From NCBI RefSeq assembly GCF_001905735.1, contig NZ_LISW01000003.1, forward strand, positions 186,341 through 250,340: DNA of 64,000 bases, written 5' to 3'. The notes beneath the pieces were generated by a model that did not search any database, had not been told where the DNA came from, and saw nothing but the letters and a program-made list of their open reading frames with translations. Below are positions 49,025-58,198 of the stretch, piece after piece (positions within the stretch are counted from its first letter, which is position 1; each line of letters begins with the position of its first letter). This DNA is from Streptomyces sp. CB01249 (GTDB lineage: Bacteria; Actinomycetota; Actinomycetes; Streptomycetales; Streptomycetaceae). Both the position numbers and the translations under genes were made by a program.

Positions 49025-51077
49025 GCCGTTCGGGTGGCGGGGCGGAGGCTCCGGGCGGATGCTGGAGGGGCGACGATCCACCTGAAGGGGTGCGGGGACG
49101 CTTTTCCGTCCCCGCGCCCCTTCGCGTCGGCCGCAGCCGCCGGGGTCCCGCGAGCACGTACGTGATGAGGAACCCGAGCGCGACGACGGCCGCCCCGCCC
49201 ACCGCGTCCAGCACCCAGTGGTTGGCGGTCGCGACGATCGCGGAGACCGTGAACAGCGGATGCAGCACCCCGAGCGCCTTCATCCACGGCCTGGGGGCGA
49301 GCAGCACGATGATCACCCCGCACCACAGGGACCAGCCGAAGTGCAGCGAGGGCATCGCCGCGTACTGGTTGGTCACCGCCGTCAGCGCCCCGTAGTCCGG
49401 CTTCGTGAAGTCCTGCACCCCGTGCACCGTGTCGATGAAGCCGAGCCCGGGCATCAGCCTCGGCGGGGCCAGCGGGTAGAGCCAGAAGCCGACGAGCGCG
49501 AGGAGCGTGGCGAAGCCGAGGGTGGACCGGGCCCAGCGGTAGTCGGCGGGGCGGCGCACGTACAGCACGGCGAGGATCGCCAACGGGACGATGAAGTGGA
49601 ACGTCGAGTAGTAGTAGTCGAAGAAGCCCCGCAGCGGGCCGACGCCCGCGGCCGCGTGGTTGATCCGGTGCTCGATGTCGATGTGCAGCCACTGTTCGAG
49701 CGAGTGGATCTGGTGCCCGTGCCGCTCGGCGGTGTCCCGCCCGGCCGTGGCAGCCAGCCGGACGTGCCCGTACGCGGAGTAGACGACGCGGATCAGGAGG
49801 AGTTCCAGGAGCAGGTTGGGCCGGCTGAGCACCCGCCGCCAGACGGGCAGCAGCGGCACCCTGCTCCAGCGGGCCGGAACGGGCTCCGCGTACGCGGTGG
49901 GCACGGGCTTCCGCCAGTACGGGGAGGTGCGCGGCAGGAACGGCGTCACACAGGCGGCCCCGAGCGCGGCGATCAGCAGCACGTTGTCGCGTACCGGGAA
50001 GAGCGCCCCCACGTTCGGCAGCAGCATCGTGCCCGGCAGCGTCGTCACCAGGACCACGACGGCCGGCCACACCAACCGGTCGGAGGCGCTGCGGCCCGCC
50101 CGGCCGACCACGGCGAGCAGCACCCAGAGCAGCTGGTGCTGCCAGGCGGTCGGCGACACGGCGACGGCGACGCAGCCGGTGACGGCCGCCGCGAGGAGGA
50201 GCTGCCCGTCGCGCGCGTACCGCACGGCGCGACGCAGGCCGATGACGCAGACGGCGGCGGCGAGCGCCAGGAACAGCGCGATCTCCGCCGGACCGGCGAG
50301 GCCCAGGCGCAGCAGCGCCCCGTGCAGGGACTGGTTGGCGAGGCCGTCGGTCTGGTCGCCGAGGCCCGCCCCGGCGACGTGGTGCACCCAGTACGTCCAC
50401 GAGTCGTGCGGCATCGCGGCCCACGCCAGCGCGGTGCAGGCGGCGAACGCGGCGGCCGCGGTGAGCGCGGAACGGCGTCTTCCGGTGAGCCACAGCAGCA
50501 GGGCGAAGAGCAGCACGGTCGGCTGGAGGGCGGCGGCCACGCCGATGAGCGCCCCGGCCCCGCGCTCCCCCCGGACGGCGAAGAGGCCGACGAGGACCAG
50601 GAGGACGGGCAGGATGCTGACCTGGCCGAGGTGGAGGGCGTTGCGCACCGGCAGCGAGAGCATCAGCAGGCTGATCGCGACGGGCGCGGCGAGCAGCGCG
50701 GTGCGCCGGCCGACGGGCCCCGGCAGGGCGCGGGCGGCGACGAGGCCGAGGGCGGCGACGAGCAGCAGCGAGCCGAAGGTCCAGGCGACCCCGAGGCTCT
50801 GTTCGGCGGTGCGGGTCAGCGGCTTGAGGACGAGCCCGGAGAACTGGGTGCCGGTGAACCGGTCGGTGTCGTACAGCGAACCGGTCACATGGAGCACCCC
50901 GTTGTCACCGGTCCAGGTCTCCAGATCGGTGAGCCGTTGGCCCGGCGGCTGCCGCAGCACCACCGCCATCTGCCGGACGGCCAGTGCGGCCGCGACCAGC
51001 CAGAGCACCGCCCGTACCGTTCCGGTTCCCGCTCCCGCCGTCGCGCTTGTGCTGCCACCGTGCTCCGCGTTCGCCAC
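48987..51077 (-). CDS. Bifunctional GT87-like mannosyltransferase / PAP2 phosphatase membrane protein
   Basis: A 696-residue fusion with many membrane segments. The N-terminal 400 residues resemble GT87 polyprenol-phosphate-mannose-dependent transferases (an early DLETWTGDNGVLHVTGSLYD loop with the acidic site). From about residue 420 a PAP2 phosphatase domain follows, with the motifs AMPSLHFGWS and ANHWVLDAVGG of the PAP2_3/inositol-phosphoceramide-synthase type. The last 45 residues are Pro/Gly/Arg-rich, and their DNA contains a terminator-like hairpin. GTG at 51077 has GGGAGGG. A role in envelope glycolipid or polymer assembly is likely. Confidence 0.9.
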   Translation of the reverse strand: MANAEHGGSTSATAGAGTGTVRAVLWLVAAALAVRQMAVVLRQPPGQRLTDLETWTGDNGVLHVTGSLYDTDRFTGTQFSGLVLKPLTRTAEQSLGVAWTFGSLLLVAALGLVAARALPGPVGRRTALLAAPVAISLLMLSLPVRNALHLGQVSILPVLLVLVGLFAVRGERGAGALIGVAAALQPTVLLFALLLWLTGRRRSALTAAAAFAACTALAWAAMPHDSWTYWVHHVAGAGLGDQTDGLANQSLHGALLRLGLAGPAEIALFLALAAAVCVIGLRRAVRYARDGQLLLAAAVTGCVAVAVSPTAWQHQLLWVLLAVVGRAGRSASDRLVWPAVVVLVTTLPGTMLLPNVGALFPVRDNVLLIAALGAACVTPFLPRTSPYWRKPVPTAYAEPVPARWSRVPLLPVWRRVLSRPNLLLELLLIRVVYSAYGHVRLAATAGRDTAERHGHQIHSLEQWLHIDIEHRINHAAAGVGPLRGFFDYYYSTFHFIVPLAILAVLYVRRPADYRWARSTLGFATLLALVGFWLYPLAPPRLMPGLGFIDTVHGVQDFTKPDYGALTAVTNQYAAMPSLHFGWSLWCGVIIVLLAPRPWMKALGVLHPLFTVSAIVATANHWVLDAVGGAAVVALGFLITYVLAGPRRLRPTRRGAGTEKRPRTPSGGSSPLQHPPGASAPPPERLTAPAPTRPPTA
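49085..49122. terminator. Terminator-like hairpin downstream of the AEC gene, inside the 3' end of the GT87/PAP2 frame
   Basis: A 16-bp stem with one G-T pair (49085-49100 with 49107-49122) and CTTTTC loop, 60 bases after the AEC stop. Confidence 0.65.
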
Positions 51078-51147
51078 GCTGCGCCGACCCTCCCAGGTCT
51101 GGTGCCGGCCGATTGTCCGGCATGTGTGAAACCTTCGCATTGTGCTC

Positions 51148-51161
51148 TTGGGTAGACCCAA
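51148..51161. promoter_or_regulatory. Palindrome in the GT87/PAP2 - DUF2330 divergent gap
   Basis: TTGGGT-AG-ACCCAA is a perfect inverted repeat in the A/T-richer part of the 218-base gap 51078-51295, about 70 bases before the GT87/PAP2 start. Candidate operator; no regulator gene is adjacent. Confidence 0.4.
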
Positions 51162-51295
51162 TCAACCCCTTTTACGCCTGACTGTCACCCGGCTTTGGCC
51201 GAAAGTCCGCCCGCCCGGGTGGGCGCGGGGACCGGAACCGGCCGGGGCCCGCGCACGTCTGAGCCCGTGATCAGTAACGACGGGGAGGACGGAAG

Positions 51296-52453
51296 ATGCG
51301 CCGCGCGGGGAGAGAAAGAGGGATGGGGGGCTGGGCGGCCCGGGGGCTCTCCCTGCTCCTGATGCTGGTGTCGCTCCAGGTGGGGTCGCTGATCGCACCG
51401 GCGTACGCCTGCGGCTGCGGGGCGATGGTGGTGCACCGGGACAGTCAGGTGTCGGTCGACCGGGAGACGTCGGCGGTCGGCTGGGACGGTCGCACCGAGC
51501 AGATCGTCATGCAGCTGAGCGTCCGGGGTAACGCGCCGGACGCGGCCTGGATCATGCCGGTGCCGCACCGCGCCACGGTCGAGCTGGGCGACGCGGCCCT
51601 CTTCTCCGAGCTCCAGGCGATCACCGCCCCGGTCACCGAGGAGCGGCACTACTTCTGGCCCCGCGACAAGGACTGGCCGTTCGGCGGTTCGGGGAACTCG
51701 TCCGCCGACGGCGCCGGGGCCCCCAGGGCCGCCGCCCCGGTCGACGTGGTCGGCCGGGAACGGCTCGGCCCGTTCGACGTGGCGCGCCTCGCGGCGACCG
51801 ACCCGGAGGCGCTGGAGAGCTGGCTGAAGGAGAACGGCTTCGAGCTGCCGGACCGCCTCGCCGCGGCCCTGACCCCGTACGTCGATCAGAAGTGGGAGTA
51901 CGTGGCGGTGCGCCTCGCGCCGGAGAACCAGGGGGGCACGCTGAGCGGGACGCTCGAACCGCTGCGGCTGCGCTTCGCCAGCGACCGGCTGGTCTATCCG
52001 ATGCGCCTGTCCAAGCTGGCCGCCACCCCGCAGTCGCTCGGCCTGTACATCCTGGCCGACCACCGCATGGAACCGCGCGGCTCGATCGGCGGGCGGCCCC
52101 CGAAGGTCTCGTACGCGGGCCGCGTCGACCCCGCGAAGCAGCCGTACGAGGCGCTGGGGGCGGTCACCGGGGACAAGCCGGTCTTCGTGACGGCCATCGA
52201 CCAGTACTTTCCGTCGCCGCAGCGGATCGACGGCGACCACGAGCTCCGGGCGACCGCCGAGGACACCCCGTACCGGACCGTGGTGTACCGGGACGCGCTG
52301 CTGACCTGGGGCGGTATGCCCGCCTGGGTGCTGACGCTGCTCGGCGGCGCGCTGCTGGTGGTGGCCCTGCCGCTGTTCCTGGTGGTACGCGCCCGGCGAC
52401 GGCGGCCGGTCCTGCCCCCGCCGCCGGTGTTCACGCCGCCGCCGCTGCGCTAG
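51296..52453 (+). CDS. DUF2330 secreted membrane-anchored protein
   Basis: A 385-residue protein. The signal peptide ends at AYA before CGCGAMVVHRDSQVSVDRE, the diagnostic DUF2330 opening. The extracellular domain includes TEQIVMQLSVRGNAPDAAWIMPVPHRATVELGD and, near the end, HELRATAEDTPYRTVVYRD. A single C-terminal membrane segment (MPAWVLTLLGGALLVVALPLFLVV) with a basic, Pro-rich tail anchors it. The function of the family is unknown. ATG at 51296 has GGGGAGGAC. Its TAG stop is shared with that of the convergent serpin gene (CTAG at 52450-52453). Confidence 0.9.
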   Translation: MRRAGRERGMGGWAARGLSLLLMLVSLQVGSLIAPAYACGCGAMVVHRDSQVSVDRETSAVGWDGRTEQIVMQLSVRGNAPDAAWIMPVPHRATVELGDAALFSELQAITAPVTEERHYFWPRDKDWPFGGSGNSSADGAGAPRAAAPVDVVGRERLGPFDVARLAATDPEALESWLKENGFELPDRLAAALTPYVDQKWEYVAVRLAPENQGGTLSGTLEPLRLRFASDRLVYPMRLSKLAATPQSLGLYILADHRMEPRGSIGGRPPKVSYAGRVDPAKQPYEALGAVTGDKPVFVTAIDQYFPSPQRIDGDHELRATAEDTPYRTVVYRDALLTWGGMPAWVLTLLGGALLVVALPLFLVVRARRRRPVLPPPPVFTPPPLR

Positions 52454-53544
52454 TCCGCCGAGGGCGTCTCCGCCTGCCAGCCGACGAAGAGGGGGACCTC
52501 CTCGCCGGGGTCCAGGACGGCGATGCCGAAGGGCCGGTCGAAGGCGAGGTGCAGGCGGCGCGGGGGCGGGCCCGGCGCCGCGCCGGCCGGTGCGGGCAGC
52601 ACCGTCACCGCAGCCGCCGACAGGCCCTCCTCGGTCACCTTCAGCACGGCCTCCTGCACCGCCTCGGAGAGCATGAGCGGGGTGGCCGAGAGCCCGGAGA
52701 AGTCGGCGGCCGGGGTCGTCGCGAGACGGATCCCGAGCGCCGCCAGATGGCGGGTCGCCCGGATGTGCGTACGAAGGGTGAAGCGCGGGACCGCGAGGGT
52801 CACGGCGTCCGCGTTCAGGGCGGTACGTGCCTCCTTCGGCGCCCAGGCCGCCGGCAGCACCTCGGCCGCCCCCTCGCCCGGCCGCCCCAGCACCAGGCGC
52901 ACCTTGACCGGCGGCGGCCCGCCCTGCCCCCGCCGGGCGCACCGCAGATCGAGGACGAACGCGCCCCCGGTCATCCAGACGTCGAAGGGCGGGGGCGTCC
53001 CGAACATCGTCGGCACCTTGCGGGTGACGCCGTCCGCGTCGGTGAAGGGCCGGTCCTCGGTCGCCTCCCGTTCGAAGGGGATCGCCCAGTCCGCCTTGAG
53101 CGCGAGCGCGTTGACGAGCACCAGCAGCATCTGGTCGGTGACGGTCACCGGCAGTCGCTCGATGAGCCCGCCGGTCGTCTTCCGCACCCAGGCGTCCGCC
53201 TCGTCCGGGTCCATGGGCCCGAAGCCGATGTCCGGCAGCGCCTTCCGGAGCCCGCGCCGCACCGGAGTCCGCGTCCACACCCGGGTCGCCACGCCCAGCC
53301 CGTCGGTGGCCGCCAGCGCCCGGGCCGTGACCGTCGCCGCCCCGGCCGCCTCGTCCCCGGCGGCCCCGAGCACCGCCCGCAGTTCGTCGGCGGTCTCCCC
53401 GCGCGCCCCGGCCGCGAGCGCGGTCAGGGCCAGCCAGAGCCCGGCGGGCGAACAGACGAAGTCGCCGCCAGAACCGGCCAGTTCCCGGATCCACCGCTCG
53501 CCGAGCCGCCGGACCACCTGGGCCCCGTTCCCCTGCGCCACCAC
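52450..53544 (-). CDS. Serpin-family protein
   Basis: A 364-residue serpin, a rare fold in bacteria. The typical early SPAGLWLALTALAAGARGETADELRAVLG and LVLVNALALKADWAIPFE blocks are present. The reactive-loop hinge is KVTEEGLSAAAVTVL, whose EEG and small residues fit an inhibitory serpin; the loop then runs through a Pro/Ala/Gly-rich stretch to LHLAFDRPFGIAVLD (strand following the loop). There is no signal peptide, so it probably acts inside the cell, or is released on lysis. GTG at 53544 is the start; it diverges from the GNAT gene. Confidence 0.9.
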   Translation of the reverse strand: MVAQGNGAQVVRRLGERWIRELAGSGGDFVCSPAGLWLALTALAAGARGETADELRAVLGAAGDEAAGAATVTARALAATDGLGVATRVWTRTPVRRGLRKALPDIGFGPMDPDEADAWVRKTTGGLIERLPVTVTDQMLLVLVNALALKADWAIPFEREATEDRPFTDADGVTRKVPTMFGTPPPFDVWMTGGAFVLDLRCARRGQGGPPPVKVRLVLGRPGEGAAEVLPAAWAPKEARTALNADAVTLAVPRFTLRTHIRATRHLAALGIRLATTPAADFSGLSATPLMLSEAVQEAVLKVTEEGLSAAAVTVLPAPAGAAPGPPPRRLHLAFDRPFGIAVLDPGEEVPLFVGWQAETPSAD

Positions 53545-53600
53545 GCCGCCCCCTCGAAATCACCTGGCTCATACACCTGTGCGGTAGCAAGAATGCCCCC

Positions 53601-54104
53601 ATGACCTGGACCGTGGCACCCGAACCCGTCGACTCCCCGGACGCGGCCCTGCTCCGGCGGGACTACTACGACGAGGTGGCCAGCCGCTACTGGGGGCGCC
53701 CGGCGACGGCCGAGGAGATCGAGGACGGGCTCACCGACGACGGCGCCGCGCTGCTGACCGCCCCGACCGGTGACTTCGTCGTCGGCCGCTCCGGGGGCCG
53801 GGCGGCCGCCTGCGCGGGCCTGGTCCTCGTAACCGCGGACACCGCCGAGCTCACCCGGGTCTACGTCCGCCCGGAGTTCCGGGGCACGGGCGGCGGCGGG
53901 CTGCTGCTCGCGGCGCTGGAGGAGCGGGCCCGGGCACTGGGGGCGGCGGTGCTCCGGCTGGACACCCGGCACGACCTGGTGGAGGCGCGCGGCCTGTACG
54001 CGAAGCACGGTTTCCGGGAGGTCCCGGCGTTCAACCGGGGGCCGTACGCGGAGCACTGGTTCGCGAAGGAGGTGGCCCCGGAAGCCCCGGCCCTTCCCGT
54101 ATGA
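53601..54104 (+). CDS. GNAT-family N-acetyltransferase
   Basis: A 167-residue acetyltransferase. The acetyl-CoA binding motif A is LTRVYVRPEFRGTGGGGLLLAALEERARALG, and motif B is LRLDTRHDLVEARGLYAKHGFREVPAFN. The substrate is unknown. ATG at 53601 may be leaderless: AAGAAT (53589-53594) ends six bases upstream. It ends eight bases from the convergent MFS-fusion gene. Confidence 0.9.
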   Translation: MTWTVAPEPVDSPDAALLRRDYYDEVASRYWGRPATAEEIEDGLTDDGAALLTAPTGDFVVGRSGGRAAACAGLVLVTADTAELTRVYVRPEFRGTGGGGLLLAALEERARALGAAVLRLDTRHDLVEARGLYAKHGFREVPAFNRGPYAEHWFAKEVAPEAPALPV

Positions 54105-54111
54105 CAGCGGG

Positions 54112-56175
54112 TCAGTCCCGGTACGGGTGCCCCGCCGCGTGGTCGCGCTTCGGCTCCGGGCTGTGCGGGCGCTCCTTGCTGGACCCGCTGGTCTCCCGCG
54201 TCAGCTCGGAGACCAGGGCGACCAGGTCCGTCGGCCGGTCCGGACCCCACCAGTCGCCCAGCAGCTCGGCGAGGGAGTCCTCGCGGGCCTGGGAAAGCTT
54301 CACCACCGCCTCGGCGCCCGGCTCGGTGAGCACCATCTGCACCCCGACGCGCCGGACGAGCCCGCGCCCCTCCAGCTGCCGGGCGGCGTCGTTGATCACC
54401 CGCAGCGGCACGGGCGCCACCTCGGCGAGCCGGGCGGGCTCCACCGTGCCGTGGCGCTTGATCCGCAGCAGCATCCAGCTGGCGGCGGGCAGCAGGTCGA
54501 AGCCCGCCTTCTCGGTGATCTTGACGTAGACCTCGCGGCGGCCCTCCCGGGTGGCCAGCACGGACAGGGCCCGCGCGCACTCGTCGTACGAGGAGCGCTC
54601 GACCGGGTTCGACGCCAGGGTCTCGCTCGGGTCCGGCGCCGTCACCGAGCCGCGCAGCTTGTCCTCCTTGAGCAGCCAGGCGAAGAGGAAGGCGACCAGG
54701 ACGACGGGTGCCGCGTACAGGAAGACGTCCGTGATCGACGTCGAGTACGCCTGGAGCACCGGCCCCCGCAGCGCGTCCGGCAGCTGTCCGAGGGCGCGCG
54801 GGTCGGCGGCCAGGCTCTCCGCGTCGACCCCGGGCGGCAGCGGCCGTCCGGCGAGCGCGTCGCCGAGTTTGTCGGTGAGCCGGTTGGTGAAGATGGTGCC
54901 GAAGATCGCCACGCCGAACGAGGCACCGATGGACCGGAAGAACGTCGCCCCCGAGGTCGCCACACCGAGGTCCCGGTACGAGACGGCGTTCTGCACGACC
55001 AGGACGAGCACCTGCATCACCAGGCCGAGGCCCGCGCCGAACACGAAGAAGTAGGCGCTCATCTCCCAGGTGCCGCTGGACACCGTCAGCCGGTGCAGGA
55101 GCAGCAGCCCGATCGCGGTGATGCCCGTACCGGCGACCGGGAAGACCTTCCAGCGGCCCGTACGGCTGACGATCTGCCCGGACACCGTCGAGGTGATGAG
55201 CAGCCCGAACACCATGGGCAGCATGTGGACACCGGACATCGTCGGCGTGATCCCGTGCACGACCTGGAGGAAGGTCGGCAGATAGGTCATCGCGCCGAAC
55301 ATCGCGAAGCCGACGACGAAGCTGATCACCGCGACGAGGCTGAAGGTCCTGATCCGGAACAGCTTCAGCGGCAGCACCGGCTCGGTGGCGCGCCGCTCCA
55401 CGAATACGAACGCGATCAGGAGCACCACGGCCAGCACCGCGAGGCCGATGATCTTCCACGAGCCCCAGGCCCAGGTGGTGCCGCCGAGCGAGGCGACGAG
55501 GACGAGACAGGTGGCGACCGAGGCGATGAGGAAGGTGCCCAGGTAGTCGATGGTGTGCTTCGTCCGGCGGACCGGGATGTGCAGCACGGCGGCGATCACG
55601 AGGAGGGCGACGACGCCGATCGGGAGGTTGATGTAGAAGACCCAGCGCCAGCTGAGGTGCTGGGTGAAGAAGCCGCCGAGCAGCGGCCCGAGGACGCTCG
55701 TCGCACCGAACACGGCGCCGAAGAGCCCCTGGTACTTCCCGCGCTCGCGCGGCGGGACGATGTCGCCGACGATCGCCATGGACAGCACCATCAGACCGCC
55801 ACCGCCGAGCCCCTGGAGTGCGCGGAAGCCGATCAGCTGGGGCATGTTCTGGGCGAGACCGCAGAGCGCGGAGCCGATCAGGAAGATGACGATCGCGGTC
55901 TGGAACAGCTTCTTGCGCCCGTACTGGTCGCCCAGCTTCCCCCAGAGCGGGGTCGCGGCGGTCGAGGCCAGCAGATAGGCGGTGACCACCCACGACAGGT
56001 GTTCGAGCCCGCCGAGGTCGCTGACGATGGTGGGGAGCGCGGTGGAGACGATGGTCTGGTCGAGTGCCGCGAGCAGCATGCCGAGGAGCAGTGCGCCGAT
56101 CGCCACCAGGACCGACCGCGTGGAGTGTTCTGCGCCGGGGGCGCCGGGGGCCGGGGGGCTCTGCTGCTGGGCCAT
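54112..56175 (-). CDS. DHA2-type MFS exporter fused to a C-terminal MarR-like winged helix
   Basis: A 687-residue fusion. Residues 1-520 form a 14-segment EmrB/QacA-type drug exporter: LDQTIVSTALPTIVSDLGG (motif D1), LWGKLGDQYGRKKLF (motif A), and later SATGATFFRSIGASFGVAIFG-like sequence. Residues 523-687 form a soluble domain with winged-helix features: CARALSVLATREG, LLPAASWMLLRIKRHGTVEPARLAEVAPVPLRVINDAARQLEGRGLVRRV and MVLTEPGAEAVVKL, which resembles a MarR-type DNA-binding unit. Start ATG at 56175 has GAGGAGA. The fused domain may sense substrate or gate the pump (inference). Confidence 0.93.
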   Translation of the reverse strand: MAQQQSPPAPGAPGAEHSTRSVLVAIGALLLGMLLAALDQTIVSTALPTIVSDLGGLEHLSWVVTAYLLASTAATPLWGKLGDQYGRKKLFQTAIVIFLIGSALCGLAQNMPQLIGFRALQGLGGGGLMVLSMAIVGDIVPPRERGKYQGLFGAVFGATSVLGPLLGGFFTQHLSWRWVFYINLPIGVVALLVIAAVLHIPVRRTKHTIDYLGTFLIASVATCLVLVASLGGTTWAWGSWKIIGLAVLAVVLLIAFVFVERRATEPVLPLKLFRIRTFSLVAVISFVVGFAMFGAMTYLPTFLQVVHGITPTMSGVHMLPMVFGLLITSTVSGQIVSRTGRWKVFPVAGTGITAIGLLLLHRLTVSSGTWEMSAYFFVFGAGLGLVMQVLVLVVQNAVSYRDLGVATSGATFFRSIGASFGVAIFGTIFTNRLTDKLGDALAGRPLPPGVDAESLAADPRALGQLPDALRGPVLQAYSTSITDVFLYAAPVVLVAFLFAWLLKEDKLRGSVTAPDPSETLASNPVERSSYDECARALSVLATREGRREVYVKITEKAGFDLLPAASWMLLRIKRHGTVEPARLAEVAPVPLRVINDAARQLEGRGLVRRVGVQMVLTEPGAEAVVKLSQAREDSLAELLGDWWGPDRPTDLVALVSELTRETSGSSKERPHSPEPKRDHAAGHPYRD

Positions 56176-56251
56176 GAAACGTCTCCTCGGGTCCGCTACA
56201 CCCCCATCCTGTCCGCTCTGCCCCGTTATGGCCTGCCGGGAGGCCGGATGA

Positions 56252-56280
56252 TTGGGCTTCTCGGCGGCGGGCTGCATAAT
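56252..56280 (+). promoter_or_regulatory. Candidate promoter of the peptidoglycan-binding protein gene
   Basis: TTGGGC (56252-56257) and CATAAT (56275-56280) are 17 bases apart, about 30 bases before the start codon. Confidence 0.5.
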
Positions 56281-56310
56281 CGCAGGCAGTTCAAGGGGAG
56301 GGGACCCACG

Positions 56311-57372
56311 ATGGCCGGACATATATGCCCGGAGTGCGGTACGGAGAGCAGACCGGGCGCCGCTCCCGGCTGCGCCTGCGCGGGCCGGAACACCGGTGCG
56401 CCGGGTTACGTCACCGACCCGGAGCGGGCCGCCGAGCAGCAGCGCGTCGCCGACGAGCACCACGCGGGCCGGTCCGCGGAGATGGCCGCGGCGGAGGACT
56501 TCGACCCGCTGCGCATCCGCCCGTACGTGACCCTGGGCGACGGCACCGCGACGGCGGCCACGACGCCCCCGCCGGGCGCCCCGCAGGTCTACGGCCCCGA
56601 GGGTGACGCGGCGACCACGATGCCGCTGTTCCTGGACCCGGCGGCGGGCGCCGGGCAGCAGACCGAGGAGCCCGGCACCGGGGAGCCCGACACCGCTCTC
56701 CTGCTCACCGGCCCCGATCCGGTGGCCCCGCGCCGCCGCAAGCCGTTCGCCGCGGTGATCGCGGGGGCGGCCGTGGTCGCCGTGGTCGGCACCGCGGCCT
56801 TCGTCGGCGGGCTGTTCAACGGGGACGGCGGCGGGGAGGCCGACCTGGACCAGGCCCTGCCCTCCACGGTGACCAGCCTCCCCGAGGAGAGCGGCGAGCC
56901 CGCGCCGTCCGCCTCGTCCTCGGCCTCCGCCTCGCCCAGCCGTTCCGCCTCCCCCACCTCGTCGGCATCGGCCTCCGCCTCGTCGTCCGCCTCCGCCTCG
57001 TCCTCCGCCTCCCCCTCCCGGTCCGCCACGGCGTCCTCCTCGGCCCCCGGCGCGGGCGCCCCGGCGTCCCCGTCGGCGACCGCGAGCAGCAGCGCCCCGG
57101 TCGAGGGCGTGGCCCCGCCCCCCTCGTCGACGGATGACGCCGGGACCCTGCGGCGGGGCGACCGGGGCACGGAGGTCGCGGAGCTCCAGAACCGGCTCCG
57201 GGAGGTCTGGGTGTACAACGGCCCGGTCGACTCGGACTACGGGGACCGCACGGAGCAGGCCGTGAGCGACCTCCAGACCTGGTGGAACATCGACGGGGAC
57301 CCGGACGGCGTCTACGGCCCGAACACCCGGAGCCGCCTGGAGGCGGTGACGACGGGGCGCGGGCGCCACTGA
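56311..57372 (+). CDS. Membrane protein with N-terminal zinc-ribbon motif and C-terminal peptidoglycan-binding domain
   Basis: A 353-residue protein. The N-terminus has four cysteines (6, 9, 21 and 23; HICPECGTESRPG then CACAG) like a small zinc ribbon. One membrane segment (about 148-168, FAAVIAGAAVVAVVGTAAFVGGLF) follows a basic RRRK, placing the N-terminus inside. Outside is a Ser/Ala/Pro low-complexity stalk (about 190-275), then a PG_binding_1 domain (LRRGDRGTEVAELQNRLREV to GVYGPNTRSRLEAV). It links cytoplasm and cell wall. Start ATG at 56311 has GGGGAGGGG. The stalk DNA is a simple-sequence run of TCC/GCC codons. Confidence 0.9.
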   Translation: MAGHICPECGTESRPGAAPGCACAGRNTGAPGYVTDPERAAEQQRVADEHHAGRSAEMAAAEDFDPLRIRPYVTLGDGTATAATTPPPGAPQVYGPEGDAATTMPLFLDPAAGAGQQTEEPGTGEPDTALLLTGPDPVAPRRRKPFAAVIAGAAVVAVVGTAAFVGGLFNGDGGGEADLDQALPSTVTSLPEESGEPAPSASSSASASPSRSASPTSSASASASSSASASSSASPSRSATASSSAPGAGAPASPSATASSSAPVEGVAPPPSSTDDAGTLRRGDRGTEVAELQNRLREVWVYNGPVDSDYGDRTEQAVSDLQTWWNIDGDPDGVYGPNTRSRLEAVTTGRGRH

Positions 57373-57535
57373 CGACCGCCCCCCGGAGGGGATTCGCATT
57401 CGCGACCCCGTTTTTGTATCGTGGAGAAACAAAGTGGCCCCTGCGCGCACACCCTGACCGGCGGGCGGGGGCCGCTTGATCTCCCGCGCCGCTCACCCCC
57501 GCGGCGATCGCTTCCCCCCGCTCTGGAGCCCGCCC

Positions 57536-58198
57536 ATGCCGGCCACCGCCCTCACCGCCCGCGCCCTGCTGCTCGACATGGACGGCACCCTGGTGAACTC
57601 CGACGCCGTCGTGGAGCGCTGCTGGCGGCGCTGGGCGCTGCGGAACGGTCTCGACCCGGAAGAGGCGCTGAAGGTGGTCCACGGCCGCCAGGGCTACGCC
57701 ACGATGGCGGTCCTGCTTCCGGAGCGCCCGATGGAGCAGAACTACGCGGACAACAAGGTGATGCTCGCCGAGGAGACCGCCGACACCGAGGGCGTCGTCC
57801 CGGTCGGCGGCGCCCCCGCGTTCATGGACGCCATCGCCGCCCTTCCGCACGCCCTGGTCACCTCGGCCGATCTGGCGCTGGCGACGGCCCGGATGGGCGC
57901 CGCCTCGCTGCGGATGCCGGACCTCCGCATCACCGCCGAGAGCGTGGGCGCCAGCAAGCCGGACCCGGAGGGCTTCCTCAAGGGCGCCGCGGCGCTGGGC
58001 TTCGCCCCGGCGGACTGCGTGGTCTTCGAGGACTCCGAGGCGGGCATCGCGGCGGGCCGGGCGGCCGGCATGCGCGTGGTGGGCGTCGGCCCGCGCGCCG
58101 GGGCCCACTCCCCGGACGCCCATGTGGCCGACCTGACGCAGCTGCGCGTCGAGGCGGCGGCGGACGGCACGATCACGCTGCACGTCGAGGCGCGGTAG
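57536..58198 (+). CDS. HAD-family hydrolase (phosphatase-like)
   Basis: A 220-residue cytoplasmic HAD hydrolase of the beta-phosphoglucomutase/GpgP-like subgroup. Motif I is LLLDMDGTLVNSD (Asp14, Asp16), motif II is ALVTSADL, motif III is the Lys in GASKPDPEGF, and motif IV is VFEDSEAGIAAG. The alpha-helical cap between motifs I and II fits sugar-phosphate phosphatases. ATG at 57536 has TGGAG. Short inverted sequences flank the gene on both sides. Confidence 0.92.
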   Translation: MPATALTARALLLDMDGTLVNSDAVVERCWRRWALRNGLDPEEALKVVHGRQGYATMAVLLPERPMEQNYADNKVMLAEETADTEGVVPVGGAPAFMDAIAALPHALVTSADLALATARMGAASLRMPDLRITAESVGASKPDPEGFLKGAAALGFAPADCVVFEDSEAGIAAGRAAGMRVVGVGPRAGAHSPDAHVADLTQLRVEAAADGTITLHVEAR

